This document shows, piece after piece, positions 1 through 9,030 of a DNA stretch of 57,588 nucleotides. A program made the translations under genes and the position numbers. The notes below the pieces were generated by a model. That model saw only the letters and a program-made list of their open reading frames with translations, made no database searches and was not told the origin of the DNA. Numbering within the stretch: position 1 is the stretch's first letter; each line of letters starts with the position of its first letter. Origin of the DNA: an uncultured Caulobacterales bacterium (GTDB lineage: Bacteria > Pseudomonadota > Alphaproteobacteria > Caulobacterales > Caulobacteraceae); assembly GCA_903837135.1 (NCBI GenBank), contig CAILTK010000074.1, forward strand, positions 1 through 57,588, given 5' to 3'.

Positions 1-703
1 CCTGCGGCGCCAGCAGCACCTTGTCGCGTCCGCCCGACAGGGCCATCACCTGCTGCTTGCAGGCGCGCTCGAGGTAGAACATCCCCACCCAGCACTCCGC
101 CGCGGTCGAGCCCACCGACAGGGTGCCGTGGTTGCGCAGCAGAAGCAGGGTCTTGTCGCCGAGGTCGGCGACCAGCCGCTCGCGCTCGTCGAGGTTCAGG
201 GCGATGCCCTCATAGTCGTGGTAGGCGAGGCGCGGCAGCACGATCAGCGCATGCTGGCTCAGCGGCAGCAGGCCTTCGGCCTGGGCCGCCACCGCGACGC
301 CCTGGTCGGAATGCAGGTGCATGACATAGTGGGCGTCTTCGCGTGCGGCGTGGATCGCCGAATGGATGGTGAACCCCGCCGGATTGATGAAGTACGGCGT
401 CTCCTGCAGGATGTTCCCCTCGAGGTCGATCTTGACCAGGGCCGAGGCGGTCATCTCGCCGAAGAACATGCCGTACGGATTGATCAGGAACTGGTGCTCC
501 GGCCCCGGGATGCGGGCGGAGATGTGGGTGAAGATCATGTCGTCCCAGCCGTAGAGAGCGACCAGCCGGTAGAGCGCGGCCAGTTCGACCCGCACCTTCC
601 ATTCCGCCTCGCTCACCTTGCCCTTCAGCGACGGCCCTGTTTCGACAGCCGCGCGTCCCTGATCGAACGCGACCCGTCCCACTACCACGTGATCGTCGGC
701 CAT
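1..703 (-). CDS. class II aldolase/adducin family protein (C-terminus cut by window edge)
   Basis: The frame runs from an ATG at 701-703 to the first base of the window, giving the first 234 residues; the C-terminus lies outside. A GGAGGA-type ribosome site sits just before the ATG. The class II aldolase fold is indicated by the metal-binding pair H129-L-H131 in a VMHLHSDQG stretch and a third His in RNHGTLSVG near residue 192. Typical early motifs include THISARIPG and FLINPYG. Members of this family use a divalent metal to cleave or epimerise phosphorylated sugars, or act as decarboxylases; this long adducin-like type is rarely assigned a substrate. It is separate from the smaller aldolase at 12675-13313. 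Family is certain, substrate unknown. Confidence 0.85.
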   Translation of the reverse strand, partial: MADDHVVVGRVAFDQGRAAVETGPSLKGKVSEAEWKVRVELAALYRLVALYGWDDMIFTHISARIPGPEHQFLINPYGMFFGEMTASALVKIDLEGNILQETPYFINPAGFTIHSAIHAAREDAHYVMHLHSDQGVAVAAQAEGLLPLSQHALIVLPRLAYHDYEGIALNLDERERLVADLGDKTLLLLRNHGTLSVGSTAAECWVGMFYLERACKQQVMALSGGRDKVLLAPQ

Positions 704-834
704 TGGTCTTCCTCCACCTGCCTTAGCGTCGCTCCCGCGCGCTTCGGCGTCAAGTTTAGCACATCTAAACCACCTGCCTTGAGGCTGTCGCGATCCAGGC
801 CCAGCTTAGGGGTTGTGATTCTGGAGATTCCCTC

Positions 835-1971
835 ATGGCCGGCCCCGCCTCGCCCGCCGAACTGCTGCTGGGGCTGGCGCGCTCGCGCTCGCCGGCCGAT
901 CGCGAGAAGCTGATCCAGGCGCTCGCCCTGTTCTGCGACACGCCCGAGGCCGGCGCCACCGATCAGGCGCGAACCCTGATCGGCGACATCTTCATGGTTC
1001 TGGTGGCTCACGCCGAGCATGAGATCCGGGTCCGCCTCGCTGAAAACCTGGCGACGGCCCGGTGGGCGCCGAGTGCGGTCGTCAACGCCCTGGCGCTCGA
1101 CGACATCGAGATCGCCCGACCGATCATCGCCAAGAGCCCGGTGGTCACTGACGGCGACCTGGTCAAACTTCTGGTTATCGCCACCATCGACCACCAGATC
1201 GAAGTGGCGCGACGGCCGGACATCACCTCCCCGGTGGTGCAGACCATCCTCGACCGGGGGGAGCCGGCCGCGCTCACCGCCCTCGCCGGGAACGCCAGCG
1301 CTCAGGTCGACGCCGACGGGCTGGCGCGCCTCGTCGCCGCCTCACGCACCGTTGCTTCCCTGCGCGCGCCCCTGGCGCGCCATCCGCGATTGACCGCCGA
1401 ACTCGCCTACGCCCTCTACAACTGGGTCGGCGACGCGTTGCGCGACGAACTCGGCCAGCGTTTCACCATCGATCCCGCCCTGCTGCAGCAGGCCATGAGC
1501 GGCGCCGTGGGCGAAGCCTACGCGGGCGCGCAGGCCCCGCCGCCCGGCGGCCCGATCGAGCGGCAGGAGATGGAGACGCGGCTGATCGCCAAGCTGCAGG
1601 CGGCGGGCCAGCTGCGTCCGGGCTTCCTGCTGAAGGCCCTGCGCGAGGGTAAGCTCTATCTGTTCGAGCTGGCGCTGGCCTCGCTGGCCAACCTCAGAAC
1701 GGCGGAGGTGCGCGCGGCCTGCGCCTCGGATCGCCCCGACCTCGTGGCCCTGGCCTGCGCCGGGGTCGGCATCGACCGCAGCGTGTTCCCCACCATCCTG
1801 TCGCTGCTGCGCGCCCTCAACGAGGGCAAGCCCAACGGCGCCCAGGAGTCGCTGCGCGACATCAACGCCGCCTTCACCCACCTGACGCCGGCGGACGCCC
1901 TGCACGCCTTCCACGCGGAGATCGCGGCGTCTCCGGTCGAAGTCGACGCGGACCAGCGCGACCGCGCCTGA
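835..1971 (+). CDS. DUF2336 domain-containing protein
   Basis: A 378-residue cytoplasmic protein with an ATG preceded by GGAG. It is alpha-helical throughout, rich in Ala/Leu/Arg, and resembles the DUF2336 family common in Caulobacterales and other alphaproteobacteria, whose function is unknown. Recognisable features are the start, LLLGLARSRSPADREKLI, and the central LAENLATARWAPSAVV and IIAKSPVVTDGDLVKLL segments, which are HEAT-like helical units. There is no signal peptide or membrane segment. The nadK gene follows after only 3 bases, so the two are probably cotranscribed. A paralogue with the same segment order lies at 5444-6589. Family assignment is from pattern recognition. Confidence 0.85.
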   Translation: MAGPASPAELLLGLARSRSPADREKLIQALALFCDTPEAGATDQARTLIGDIFMVLVAHAEHEIRVRLAENLATARWAPSAVVNALALDDIEIARPIIAKSPVVTDGDLVKLLVIATIDHQIEVARRPDITSPVVQTILDRGEPAALTALAGNASAQVDADGLARLVAASRTVASLRAPLARHPRLTAELAYALYNWVGDALRDELGQRFTIDPALLQQAMSGAVGEAYAGAQAPPPGGPIERQEMETRLIAKLQAAGQLRPGFLLKALREGKLYLFELALASLANLRTAEVRAACASDRPDLVALACAGVGIDRSVFPTILSLLRALNEGKPNGAQESLRDINAAFTHLTPADALHAFHAEIAASPVEVDADQRDRA

Positions 1972-1974
1972 GCC

Positions 1975-2754
1975 ATGCAAGCCCTCGGCGAAAATCCCCG
2001 GCTGGCGTTCACCGCCTCGGACCGGCCCGAGGCGCAGGAGGCCCGCGCGCGGCTCGAGACCCAGTACGGCCATGTGGACGAGGCCGACGCCCAGGTGATC
2101 GTCGCCCTCGGCGGCGACGGGTTCATGCTGGAGACCCTCCACCGCACGCTGGCCACGGGCAAGCCGATCTACGGCATGAACCGCGGCTCGGTCGGCTTCC
2201 TGATGAACGACTATGCCGAGGACAACCTTCCGCAACGCATCGCCGGCGCCGAACGCGCGGTGATCCATCCCCTGGCCATGACCGCCGTCGACCGCACGCG
2301 CACCAACCACCGCGCCCTGGCCATCAACGAGGTCAGCCTGCTGCGCCAGACGCGCCAGACCGCCAAGCTGCGCGTGTCGATCGACGGCAAGGTGCGGATG
2401 GAGGAGTTGGTCTGCGACGGCGCGCTCCTGTGCACGCCGGCGGGCTCGACGGCCTACAACCTCTCGGCGCACGGCCCGATCATCCCGCTGAACGCGCAGG
2501 CCCTGGCCCTGACGCCGATCTCCGCCTTCCGGCCGCGGCGCTGGCGCGGCGCGCTTCTGCCGCATACCGCGCGGGTGACCTTTGAGGTGCTGGAGGCGGA
2601 CAAACGACCGGTCAGCGCGGTCGCCGACAACTTCGAGGTGCGCAACATCGTGGAGGTCCACATCTCGGAGGCCCGTGACATCGCCCTCTGCATGTTGTTC
2701 GACGCCGGGCGCAGCCTCGAGGAACGCGTTCTGACCGAACAGTTTTCGGTCTGA
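1975..2754 (+). CDS. nadK: NAD kinase, short alphaproteobacterial form
   Basis: A 259-residue enzyme that phosphorylates NAD to NADP using ATP, the cell's source of NADP. The diagnostic GGDG motif is at residues 46-49, with catalytic D48. It is followed by the [10 protein letters not shown] loop, the NEVSLLRQ segment that contacts the nicotinamide side, and the glycine-rich [15 protein letters not shown] motif. The protein lacks the N-terminal extension of the roughly 290-residue E. coli enzyme, as is usual in alphaproteobacteria. The ATG lies 3 bases after the DUF2336 stop, implying translational coupling. It ends shortly before the separate Hpt-domain gene. Confidence 0.93.
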   Translation: MQALGENPRLAFTASDRPEAQEARARLETQYGHVDEADAQVIVALGGDGFMLETLHRTLATGKPIYGMNRGSVGFLMNDYAEDNLPQRIAGAERAVIHPLAMTAVDRTRTNHRALAINEVSLLRQTRQTAKLRVSIDGKVRMEELVCDGALLCTPAGSTAYNLSAHGPIIPLNAQALALTPISAFRPRRWRGALLPHTARVTFEVLEADKRPVSAVADNFEVRNIVEVHISEARDIALCMLFDAGRSLEERVLTEQFSV

Positions 2755-2920
2755 CCTTCCGCGCTCCCGTCGGATCGGCCCGGAGCCCGCGGGATCCCAT
2801 CGCCGCGCTCGCCTTTCCCGGACCGCATGCTGCACGAGTTGTTAAGGGCGGCGTTGCATAGTGGCGCACGTAAAACGGCCGCCCGCCTTCCGGCGGCCGA
2901 AGCAGTCACGGGGACGCCGC

Positions 2921-3427
2921 ATGTCCGAGCCCGCCTTCAAACGCCCCGACCAGGGCGGCGACTCCGAAACCATCCAGGTGCCGAACACCCTGCGCCTGAA
3001 GGTCGGCTCGCGCTTCGGGGCTCTGAACCCCGGCGCCGTGGCCAAGGCCGAGGCGGCGCTGAAGAGCCTGTCGGGCCAGTTCGCCCAGTGGCTGCAGGAT
3101 GAGCTCAACAAGCTGGAGGCGGCCCGCGCCGCCATCCGCGCCCGTGGTCTCAACGCCGAGACGGGCGCCCAGCTCTACACCCACGCGCATGACCTCAAGG
3201 GCCTGGGCACCACCTACGAATTCCCGATCGTCACCCGCATGGCCGGGTCGCTGTGCAAGCTGATCGAGGACCCGGCCAAGCGCATGAGCGCGCCGATGTC
3301 GCTCGTCGACGCCCACATCGACGCCATCCGCGCCTCGGTCCGCGACGGGATCAAGGACGCCACCCATCCGATCGGCAAGGTCATCTGCGAAGAACTCGAG
3401 CGCCAGGTCGCCGCCCTCGGCCGCTGA
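2921..3427 (+). CDS. Hpt (histidine phosphotransfer) domain protein
   Basis: A 168-residue protein with the Hpt signature HDLKG; the phosphoacceptor would be H90 in THAHDLKGLG. Hpt domains relay phosphate between response regulators and histidine kinases. Residues 30-160 form the expected helical bundle, while the first 25 residues look disordered. I chose ATG 2921 (MSEPAFKRP) over an in-frame ATG at 2861 because the extra 20 residues are basic and low in information and the upstream site lacks a ribosome-binding sequence. No kinase or response regulator is adjacent, so its partners cannot be inferred from context. Confidence 0.82.
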   Translation: MSEPAFKRPDQGGDSETIQVPNTLRLKVGSRFGALNPGAVAKAEAALKSLSGQFAQWLQDELNKLEAARAAIRARGLNAETGAQLYTHAHDLKGLGTTYEFPIVTRMAGSLCKLIEDPAKRMSAPMSLVDAHIDAIRASVRDGIKDATHPIGKVICEELERQVAALGR

Positions 3428-3492
3428 CACTCATTTCTCCCCACTATCAAGGCTTTTGACTCTTCTCCGCTCATTGCGGTCACCGGTATCCC

Positions 3493-4287
3493 CTACATCG
3501 CGCTCGAGAACGGCTCGGCCACCGCGCCGTAGCCCGCGTCCGGCGGCAGCAGCAGATAGCGCTCGCCGTCCCTGACCTCGACCCACGGTTCGACCACCAC
3601 CTGTTTGCGCGCGTGCGCCGCCGCGATCGCCTCGTCCGCGCCGGCCGACTCCGCAAGAAGCTGCAGGTTCATCCGGGTCGGAAAGATGATCTTCCGCTCT
3701 CCCCGGTCGGCCATGGCCAGCGCCGCGCCCGGCTCGATCCATTCGGCGTCGACCGTCTCATAGCCGTCGCACACCGCGAACTGATCCTCGGGCGCGGTGG
3801 CGATGAAGAACCAGGTGTCGAAGCGCTTGGGCATCATGCGCGGGGTGATCCAGCGGGCGAACGGGGCCATGGCCTCGAGGTCGAGCTGCACGTTCAGGCT
3901 GCGGACCAGATCCAGGAAGCCGAGTTCTCCCTTGGCGATCTTCTCGCGCGACGCCGCCGCGGTCTCCACCGCCTGCCAGGGAATCCCGTCCCGGTCCCGC
4001 GCCAGCAGCACGCCGGACTCCTCGAACGCTTCGCGCAGGGCGGCGATCCGCAGATGGCGTTCGTCGTCCGGGTGCGCGTCCCAGCCGCGACAATGCTCGG
4101 CCCAGGCCGGATCGGCGTCGGCGGTCTCGATCTTGCCGCCCGGAAACACCAGGGCGCCCGAGGCGAAATCGATCTGGTGATGGCGCTTGACCATCAGCAC
4201 CTCGAACGCCGGCCGGTCGCGAACCAGGAGGACGGTGGCGGCGGGAAGCGCCGGGGCGAGGGGCTGGACGTCTGCGGGGTCGGACAT
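3493..4287 (-). CDS. Nudix hydrolase (NUDT19/NUDT7-like)
   Basis: A 264-residue hydrolase of nucleoside-diphosphate-linked compounds. The fold starts with ATVLLVRDRPAFEVLMVKR, then VFPGGKIE, and ends its catalytic helix with REAFEESGVLL, which supplies the metal-binding glutamates. About 25 residues are inserted between the glycines and the REAFEE helix; this arrangement is characteristic of the eukaryote-like NUDT19/coenzyme A pyrophosphatase group rather than MutT. A CoA derivative is therefore a possible substrate, but that is inference. It stands alone, convergent with the Hpt gene and about 60 bases downstream of the protease gene on the same strand. Confidence 0.85.
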   Translation of the reverse strand: MSDPADVQPLAPALPAATVLLVRDRPAFEVLMVKRHHQIDFASGALVFPGGKIETADADPAWAEHCRGWDAHPDDERHLRIAALREAFEESGVLLARDRDGIPWQAVETAAASREKIAKGELGFLDLVRSLNVQLDLEAMAPFARWITPRMMPKRFDTWFFIATAPEDQFAVCDGYETVDAEWIEPGAALAMADRGERKIIFPTRMNLQLLAESAGADEAIAAAHARKQVVVEPWVEVRDGERYLLLPPDAGYGAVAEPFSSAM

Positions 4288-4347
4288 CCCGCCATGGTGG
4301 CGTGTCTGCCCCTACGTCATCAAGCGCGGCGTGCGGCGCCGGGCGAC

Positions 4348-5325
4348 TTACCTCGGCGCAGGACCGCGGTCCGACGCAGCGGACTCCGGCGCGGCGACTC
4401 CGTTGGTCAGGTCGAACACCGGGCCGCCGTTGTAGGTGAAATAGAGTTTGCGCTGCCTGCCGGCGACCAGGACGTGGTGCGACAGGAAGAAATCCGCGCC
4501 GAGCAGCATGTCGAACTCGCCCTCCGCCGTATCGCCGATCCGCAGATGGGTGTTCCTGACCGCCTCGTCGCCGATCCGGAAGTCGGCCACCGGCACGATC
4601 CAGGTCCTGACCGCGCGCGGCCCCACTCCCCGGGCGTAGCCCACGTCCCGCGCGCCCGGCATGTCCGGCGTGAGGCCCAGCCGTCGCGCGGCTTCGAGCT
4701 TGAGAATGGAGAGCGAGGCGCCGGTGTCGAACAGCGCCCGCACCTGACGCCCGTTGATGTAGACCATGCCTTCGGTGTGGGGCGCGCCGAGCTTGCCCGA
4801 CGTCGCGGCGATGACGCCGTAGGGCTTTCCCACCGCCCAGTACGCCAGGGGGCTATCCCCGCAGTCCTTCGCCAGCATGACCCGGACCCGGCCCCCGGCG
4901 AGGTCGTAGTCGACGTCCCCGGCGATCAGCAGGTTCTGTCCCACCACGCCGTCGACCCCGGGACCCAGGCCGTCGGCGAGGACGAATTGATAGTCGTGCA
5001 GGTTGCGGCCGCCGACGCTGAAACTGTCCGCGTCGGCGACCTGAAGCTGCCTGGAGCCGCCGACCCCGCCGATGTCGCCCCGCGCATAGGCCGGCTTCAG
5101 CTTCAGCGCGTCCGCCTTGGACGGGGTGATGACGCTGAAGAAGGCGCCGCTATCCACCAGGAAGTCGAGTTCGGCGCCGTTGACCTTGACCGGCGTGATC
5201 GGCCGGGTCCCCCGCATGGTGATGGGCAGGTCGAGCTTGGGCTCGAAGGTGCAGCCCGCCGTCGCCGGGAGCGCTTGACCGAAGAGCAGCGCGGCGGCCG
5301 ACAGCGCAACCGCCCGAATCCGCAT
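4348..5325 (-). CDS. exported retropepsin-like aspartic protease (clan AA)
   Basis: A 325-residue protein with an N-terminal signal peptide (MRIRAVALSAAALLFG...PATAG), so probably periplasmic. It has two aspartic-protease half-sites: FLVDSGAFFSVI (D58) and ALFDTGASLSIL in the second half, each followed by a hydrophobic strand. This is the double-lobed retropepsin-like arrangement found in many bacterial clan AA proteins of unknown substrate. I started at ATG 5325 because the 12 extra residues from an upstream TTG at 5361 would precede the signal peptide. The first half-site has DSG rather than DTG, which is allowed in the family. Confidence 0.83.
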   Translation of the reverse strand: MRIRAVALSAAALLFGQALPATAGCTFEPKLDLPITMRGTRPITPVKVNGAELDFLVDSGAFFSVITPSKADALKLKPAYARGDIGGVGGSRQLQVADADSFSVGGRNLHDYQFVLADGLGPGVDGVVGQNLLIAGDVDYDLAGGRVRVMLAKDCGDSPLAYWAVGKPYGVIAATSGKLGAPHTEGMVYINGRQVRALFDTGASLSILKLEAARRLGLTPDMPGARDVGYARGVGPRAVRTWIVPVADFRIGDEAVRNTHLRIGDTAEGEFDMLLGADFFLSHHVLVAGRQRKLYFTYNGGPVFDLTNGVAAPESAASDRGPAPR

Positions 5326-5443
5326 GAGGAAGATACCCTTGCGCACGACGCTTCCCCGCAACCGTGGCCGCGAGCCTAACCTGAACGTGTGGTCACGCTT
5401 ATTTCGGCCGCGTCACAAAGCTTGAAACCGTCAACTCCGGGTT

Positions 5444-6589
5444 TCAGGCGAAGACCCGGTCGGGGATCGGCGGCGGCGCCGCCGGCGACAGCCGGTCCAT
5501 CTTCTCGAGCAGGTATTCGGTGTCCTCCCGGCCGCCGCCCGAGGACTGGGTGAGGAAACGCTCGAGCATGCGCTCCTGCAGCCGGGCGACGGTCATGGTC
5601 GACCCCTCGCTCTGCAGGCTGTGGAAGGTGTCCACCCCGGCGCGGAAGGCGGCGAAAAGGCGGGCGGGCATGCCGGCCCGCTCGTAGATGGCCCTGAGGC
5701 CCAGAGGGCCCGCATCGTGCACCATCAGCCAGATGCGATGGTGCGGCACGCCCGCGCGCTCGGCCAGCGCCCACTCGAAGAAGGCCATGTGCCCGTGGGC
5801 CAGCGCCCGCAGGATCAGCGACGGCGTCAGCCGCTCCTCATGGTTCAGGTGGGCGCAGAAGGCCTTGAGGTCCGAGGTGCGGCCGGCCTGGTCCACCAGG
5901 TCCAGCGTAGCCCGCTCCTTGGCGCCGAGGGCGATCTGCAACGCCGTCTCCGGGGTCAGTTGGTGATGATCCACCAGGTACTGGCAGACCTCGTCGCTGA
6001 CGATGTCGACCAGCCGCTCGGAGATGGAGAGCGGCAGCGCCTTGCGGTAGGCGATGGCGGTGGTGATCGCCTCGGCCTTGGAGAAGCGGTCGATGGCCGA
6101 GCGCAGGCTGTGCTCGGAGAAGGTGGCGTTGTCGTTGGCGACGGCGATCCTGACCGCCTCCTCGCAGCCGCTCTCCACCAGCGCCGCGGTGACCACCTCT
6201 GACAGGGCTTCGCGACGCGCCAACGCCACCTGCTTCACCGAGGAGGTGGCGCGCGCGATCTCGGCGAGATCGTGATCGGTGAACACGGGCGAGAAGCTGA
6301 TGATCGGGGTCGCCACGCTGTCCATGTCCCGGGACAGCTTCATGGCCACATCGTGCGGCAGTTGCGGCGAGTTCTTCAGGGTGACGGCAAGGGCCCGGCG
6401 CACAAGCTCGGCGGCGTCCTCGGCCATCATGCGCAGGATGTCCTGGGCCGCGGCGCGGTCGCCCTCGTCGATGCCGAGGTCGATCCGGCGGCAGATCTTG
6501 TGCGCCGCGGCGGCCCGTTCGTCCTCGGTCTGACCCCGCACGAGCATGCGGATGTCCGCTTCGGTCAGGGCGGCGCGGGTCATGGACAT
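5444..6589 (-). CDS. DUF2336 domain-containing protein (second paralogue)
   Basis: A 381-residue cytoplasmic helical protein. It opens with ALTEADIRMLVRGQTEDERA, then KNSPQLPHDVAMKLSRD and IISFSPVFTDHDLAEI, the same order of helical units as the DUF2336 protein at 835-1971. Function is unknown. The open frame continues far upstream, but everything before residue MSMTRAAL is antisense to the CoA-transferase gene and is not protein-like, so I use ATG 6589; ATG 6583 is an alternative. The gene is divergent from the CoA-transferase gene with 114 bases between them. Confidence 0.83.
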   Translation of the reverse strand: MSMTRAALTEADIRMLVRGQTEDERAAAAHKICRRIDLGIDEGDRAAAQDILRMMAEDAAELVRRALAVTLKNSPQLPHDVAMKLSRDMDSVATPIISFSPVFTDHDLAEIARATSSVKQVALARREALSEVVTAALVESGCEEAVRIAVANDNATFSEHSLRSAIDRFSKAEAITTAIAYRKALPLSISERLVDIVSDEVCQYLVDHHQLTPETALQIALGAKERATLDLVDQAGRTSDLKAFCAHLNHEERLTPSLILRALAHGHMAFFEWALAERAGVPHHRIWLMVHDAGPLGLRAIYERAGMPARLFAAFRAGVDTFHSLQSEGSTMTVARLQERMLERFLTQSSGGGREDTEYLLEKMDRLSPAAPPPIPDRVFA

Positions 6590-6703
6590 GCTCGTCTCGC
6601 AGATTCGGTCACGCTTAGGATCGGTTAACCGCATTAATGGCGGGTTTACCGGCGCCGCTCGCCGCCCCAACATGGCCCGAAAGTCAGAAAACGAGGGACG
6701 GGA

Positions 6704-7906
6704 ATGCTCGAGGGGCTGAAGGTGATCGAACTGGCCACCTATATCGCCGCGCCAGGCGCGGGCGGGGTGATGGCCGACTGGGGCGCGGACGTGGTCAAGG
6801 TGGAGTCTCCCGAAGGCGACCCGATCCGCGCCTTTCACGAAAACGTCGGAGCCGAGCTCGAAGGCAATCCCGTGTTCGACATGGACAACCGCGGCAAGCG
6901 CGCCGTGGTGCTCGACATCCGCAAGCCGGAGGGGCGCGAAGCCTTGCTGCGCCTGCTGAAAGGGGCCGACGTGTTCTTGACCAACACCCGTCCGGGCGCC
7001 CTGAAGCGGGCCCGGCTCGACTGGGACAGCCTGCATGCGGAAAACCCGCGGCTGATCTACTGCAGCGTCACCGGTTACGGCCTGAGCGGGCCCGAGGCCG
7101 ACCGTCCGGGCTTCGATGTGGCCGCCTACTGGTCGCGCGCCGGCGTCGCCCACCTGACCACCGTCAAGGGCGAGGAGCCCTTTCCGATCCGCACCGGCAT
7201 GGGCGATCATGTCACATCCCTGGCCACGGTGAGCGCCGTCCTGGCCGCGGTGATCGAACGGGGCCGGACCGGCGAAGGACGGCTGGTGGAGACCAGCCTG
7301 ATCCGCTCGGGGGTCTATTCGGTGGCCTCGGACCTGGCGATCCAGCTGCGCTACGGCCGGCTGGCCTCGACCCGGCCGCGCAAGGGCGCGATCAACCCGC
7401 TGTCGAACTTCTTCAGGACCGCCGAGGGGCGTTGGCTGACCATCCTCACCCGCCGGGGCGGCAAGGACTGGACCGAACTGGTGCGCGAACTCGGCCGCCC
7501 CGAGCTGGCGGACGACCCGCGGTTCGCCACCGCCCGGTCGCGTCGCCAGAACGGCGAGGCGCTGGTCGAGGCGCTGGACGCCGCGTTCGGCGCGCTCCCC
7601 TTCGCCGAGGCGGCCAGGGCGCTCGACGCCTGCGACTTCGTCTGGGCGCCGGTGCAGACGGGCGCGGAGGTGGCGGCCGATCCGCAGGCCGAGGCGGCCG
7701 GCTGTTTCACCACCATCCCGGACGGCAAGGGCGGCGTCTTCCGCACGCCCGCCTCGCCGGCCCGCTTCCACGGCGCGGACGATCCACCGCGCGGCGCGGC
7801 GCCGACGCTCGGCCAGCATACCGACGCCGTGCTGGCCGAAGCGGGCTATTCCACCGCCGAGGTCGCCGCCCTGCGCGCCGCCGGCGCCGCCGGCGCCGCC
7901 GCTTAG
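6704..7906 (+). CDS. CaiB/BaiF (family III) CoA-transferase
   Basis: A 400-residue enzyme moving CoA between carboxylic acids through an aspartyl-CoA intermediate. The N-terminus LEGLKVIELATYIAAPGAG is typical, as are ADWGADVVKVE, LDIRKPEGRE and LIYCSVTGYG. The catalytic Asp is most likely D168 in RTGMGDHVT. The C-terminus is an Ala/Gly tail encoded by GCC-rich sequence. The ATG follows a GAGGGACGGGA stretch. The downstream aminotransferase begins 13 bases after the stop, suggesting an operon in which a deaminated keto acid or its CoA ester could be handled. The acid substrate cannot be predicted. Confidence 0.92.
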   Translation: MLEGLKVIELATYIAAPGAGGVMADWGADVVKVESPEGDPIRAFHENVGAELEGNPVFDMDNRGKRAVVLDIRKPEGREALLRLLKGADVFLTNTRPGALKRARLDWDSLHAENPRLIYCSVTGYGLSGPEADRPGFDVAAYWSRAGVAHLTTVKGEEPFPIRTGMGDHVTSLATVSAVLAAVIERGRTGEGRLVETSLIRSGVYSVASDLAIQLRYGRLASTRPRKGAINPLSNFFRTAEGRWLTILTRRGGKDWTELVRELGRPELADDPRFATARSRRQNGEALVEALDAAFGALPFAEAARALDACDFVWAPVQTGAEVAADPQAEAAGCFTTIPDGKGGVFRTPASPARFHGADDPPRGAAPTLGQHTDAVLAEAGYSTAEVAALRAAGAAGAAA

Positions 7907-7919
7907 GGAGGATCAACGC

Positions 7920-9020
7920 GTGCGCTACGTCAGGATGCCGATCGAGGTCGAGTCGCCCGAGGAGTATGGTTACGACGCGATCCGCTACAATCTCTCGGAA
8001 AGCTCGATCGCCGACCAGAGCCTGTCGGGCCTCGGCCTGACCGTGCCCGACCTCACCCTGCTCTACACCGAGCATCGCGGCGCCCGCGGGCTTCGTGCGC
8101 TGGTGGTCGCCGGCGCCCCCGGCCTCGACGCGGACGACGTGTTGATCACCGCCGGCGCGGCCGGCGCGCTGTTCATCGTCGCCACCGCCCTGCTGACCGC
8201 CGAGGACCACCTCGTCGTGGTCCGTCCCAACTACGCCACCAATCTCGAGACGCCGCGCGCCATCGGCTGCCCGATCGGCTTCGTCGACCTGTCGTTTGAA
8301 AACGGTTTCCAGATCGACCTTCAGGCCATCGCCGCCGCCATCACCCCGCGCACCCGCCTGATCAGCGTCACCTGCCCGCACAACCCGACCGGCGTGATCA
8401 CCGACGAAGCGCGGCTGCGCGCCCTGGCCGACCTGGCGGCGGAGCACGGCTGCCGGCTGCTGGTCGACGAGACCTATGGCGAGCTCGCCTACGACGGCGC
8501 CCTGCCGATCGCCGCGTCGTTCGGGCCCCACGTGATCAGCGTCGCCTCCCTGTCCAAGGCCTACGGGGTTCCCGGCATCCGCATCGGCTGGCTGGTCTGC
8601 CGCGACCCCGCCCTGCAGACCCTGTTCCTGGCCGCCAAGGAGCAGATCGGCATCTGCGGCAGCGTCGTCGACGAGTGGATCGCCGAACAGGTGCTCGCCC
8701 GCCGCGCCGCCCTCTTGCAGCCTACCCTCGCCGAGATGCGCCGGCGGCTGGACCGGGTGGCGGCGTGGATGCAGGGCGAGCCCCTGCTGGAATGGGTCCG
8801 TCCGACCGGCGGCGTGGTCTGCTTCCCCCGCATGACGACCGAGCCGCCCGGCGGAACCGACGGCTTTTACCGGCGGCTTTTGGAGCGCGACGGGACCTAT
8901 GTCGGGCCCGGACACTGGTTCGAGCAGCCCGATCGCTACTTCCGCCTGGGCTATGGCTGGCCGACGGCGGAGGCGCTGGACGGCGGGCTGGAGGCGATAT
9001 CGCGGGCGCTTCGCGGCTGA
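7920..9020 (+). CDS. class I/II PLP-dependent aminotransferase
   Basis: A 366-residue fold-type I aminotransferase. It has CPHNPTGVI (residues 152-160), LVDETYGEL with D183 contacting the PLP pyridine nitrogen, and the PLP lysine K213 in SLSKAYGVPGIRIGWL. It starts at a GTG 7 bases after a GGGAGGA ribosome site. It lies 13 bases behind the CoA-transferase gene and is probably cotranscribed. The family makes or removes amino groups on alpha-keto acids; cysteine-S-conjugate lyases and capreomycidine-synthase-like enzymes share the fold, so the reaction is not fixed. It is convergent with the transglycosylase gene. Confidence 0.9.
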   Translation: MRYVRMPIEVESPEEYGYDAIRYNLSESSIADQSLSGLGLTVPDLTLLYTEHRGARGLRALVVAGAPGLDADDVLITAGAAGALFIVATALLTAEDHLVVVRPNYATNLETPRAIGCPIGFVDLSFENGFQIDLQAIAAAITPRTRLISVTCPHNPTGVITDEARLRALADLAAEHGCRLLVDETYGELAYDGALPIAASFGPHVISVASLSKAYGVPGIRIGWLVCRDPALQTLFLAAKEQIGICGSVVDEWIAEQVLARRAALLQPTLAEMRRRLDRVAAWMQGEPLLEWVRPTGGVVCFPRMTTEPPGGTDGFYRRLLERDGTYVGPGHWFEQPDRYFRLGYGWPTAEALDGGLEAISRALRG

Positions 9021-9030
9021 GGCCCGAGCT

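Noticed and set aside
6590-7819. N-terminal part of a 791-residue minus-strand frame continuous with DUF2336
   Set aside because: This part is antisense to the CoA-transferase and Arg/Gly/Pro-rich; the true DUF2336 start is at 6589.
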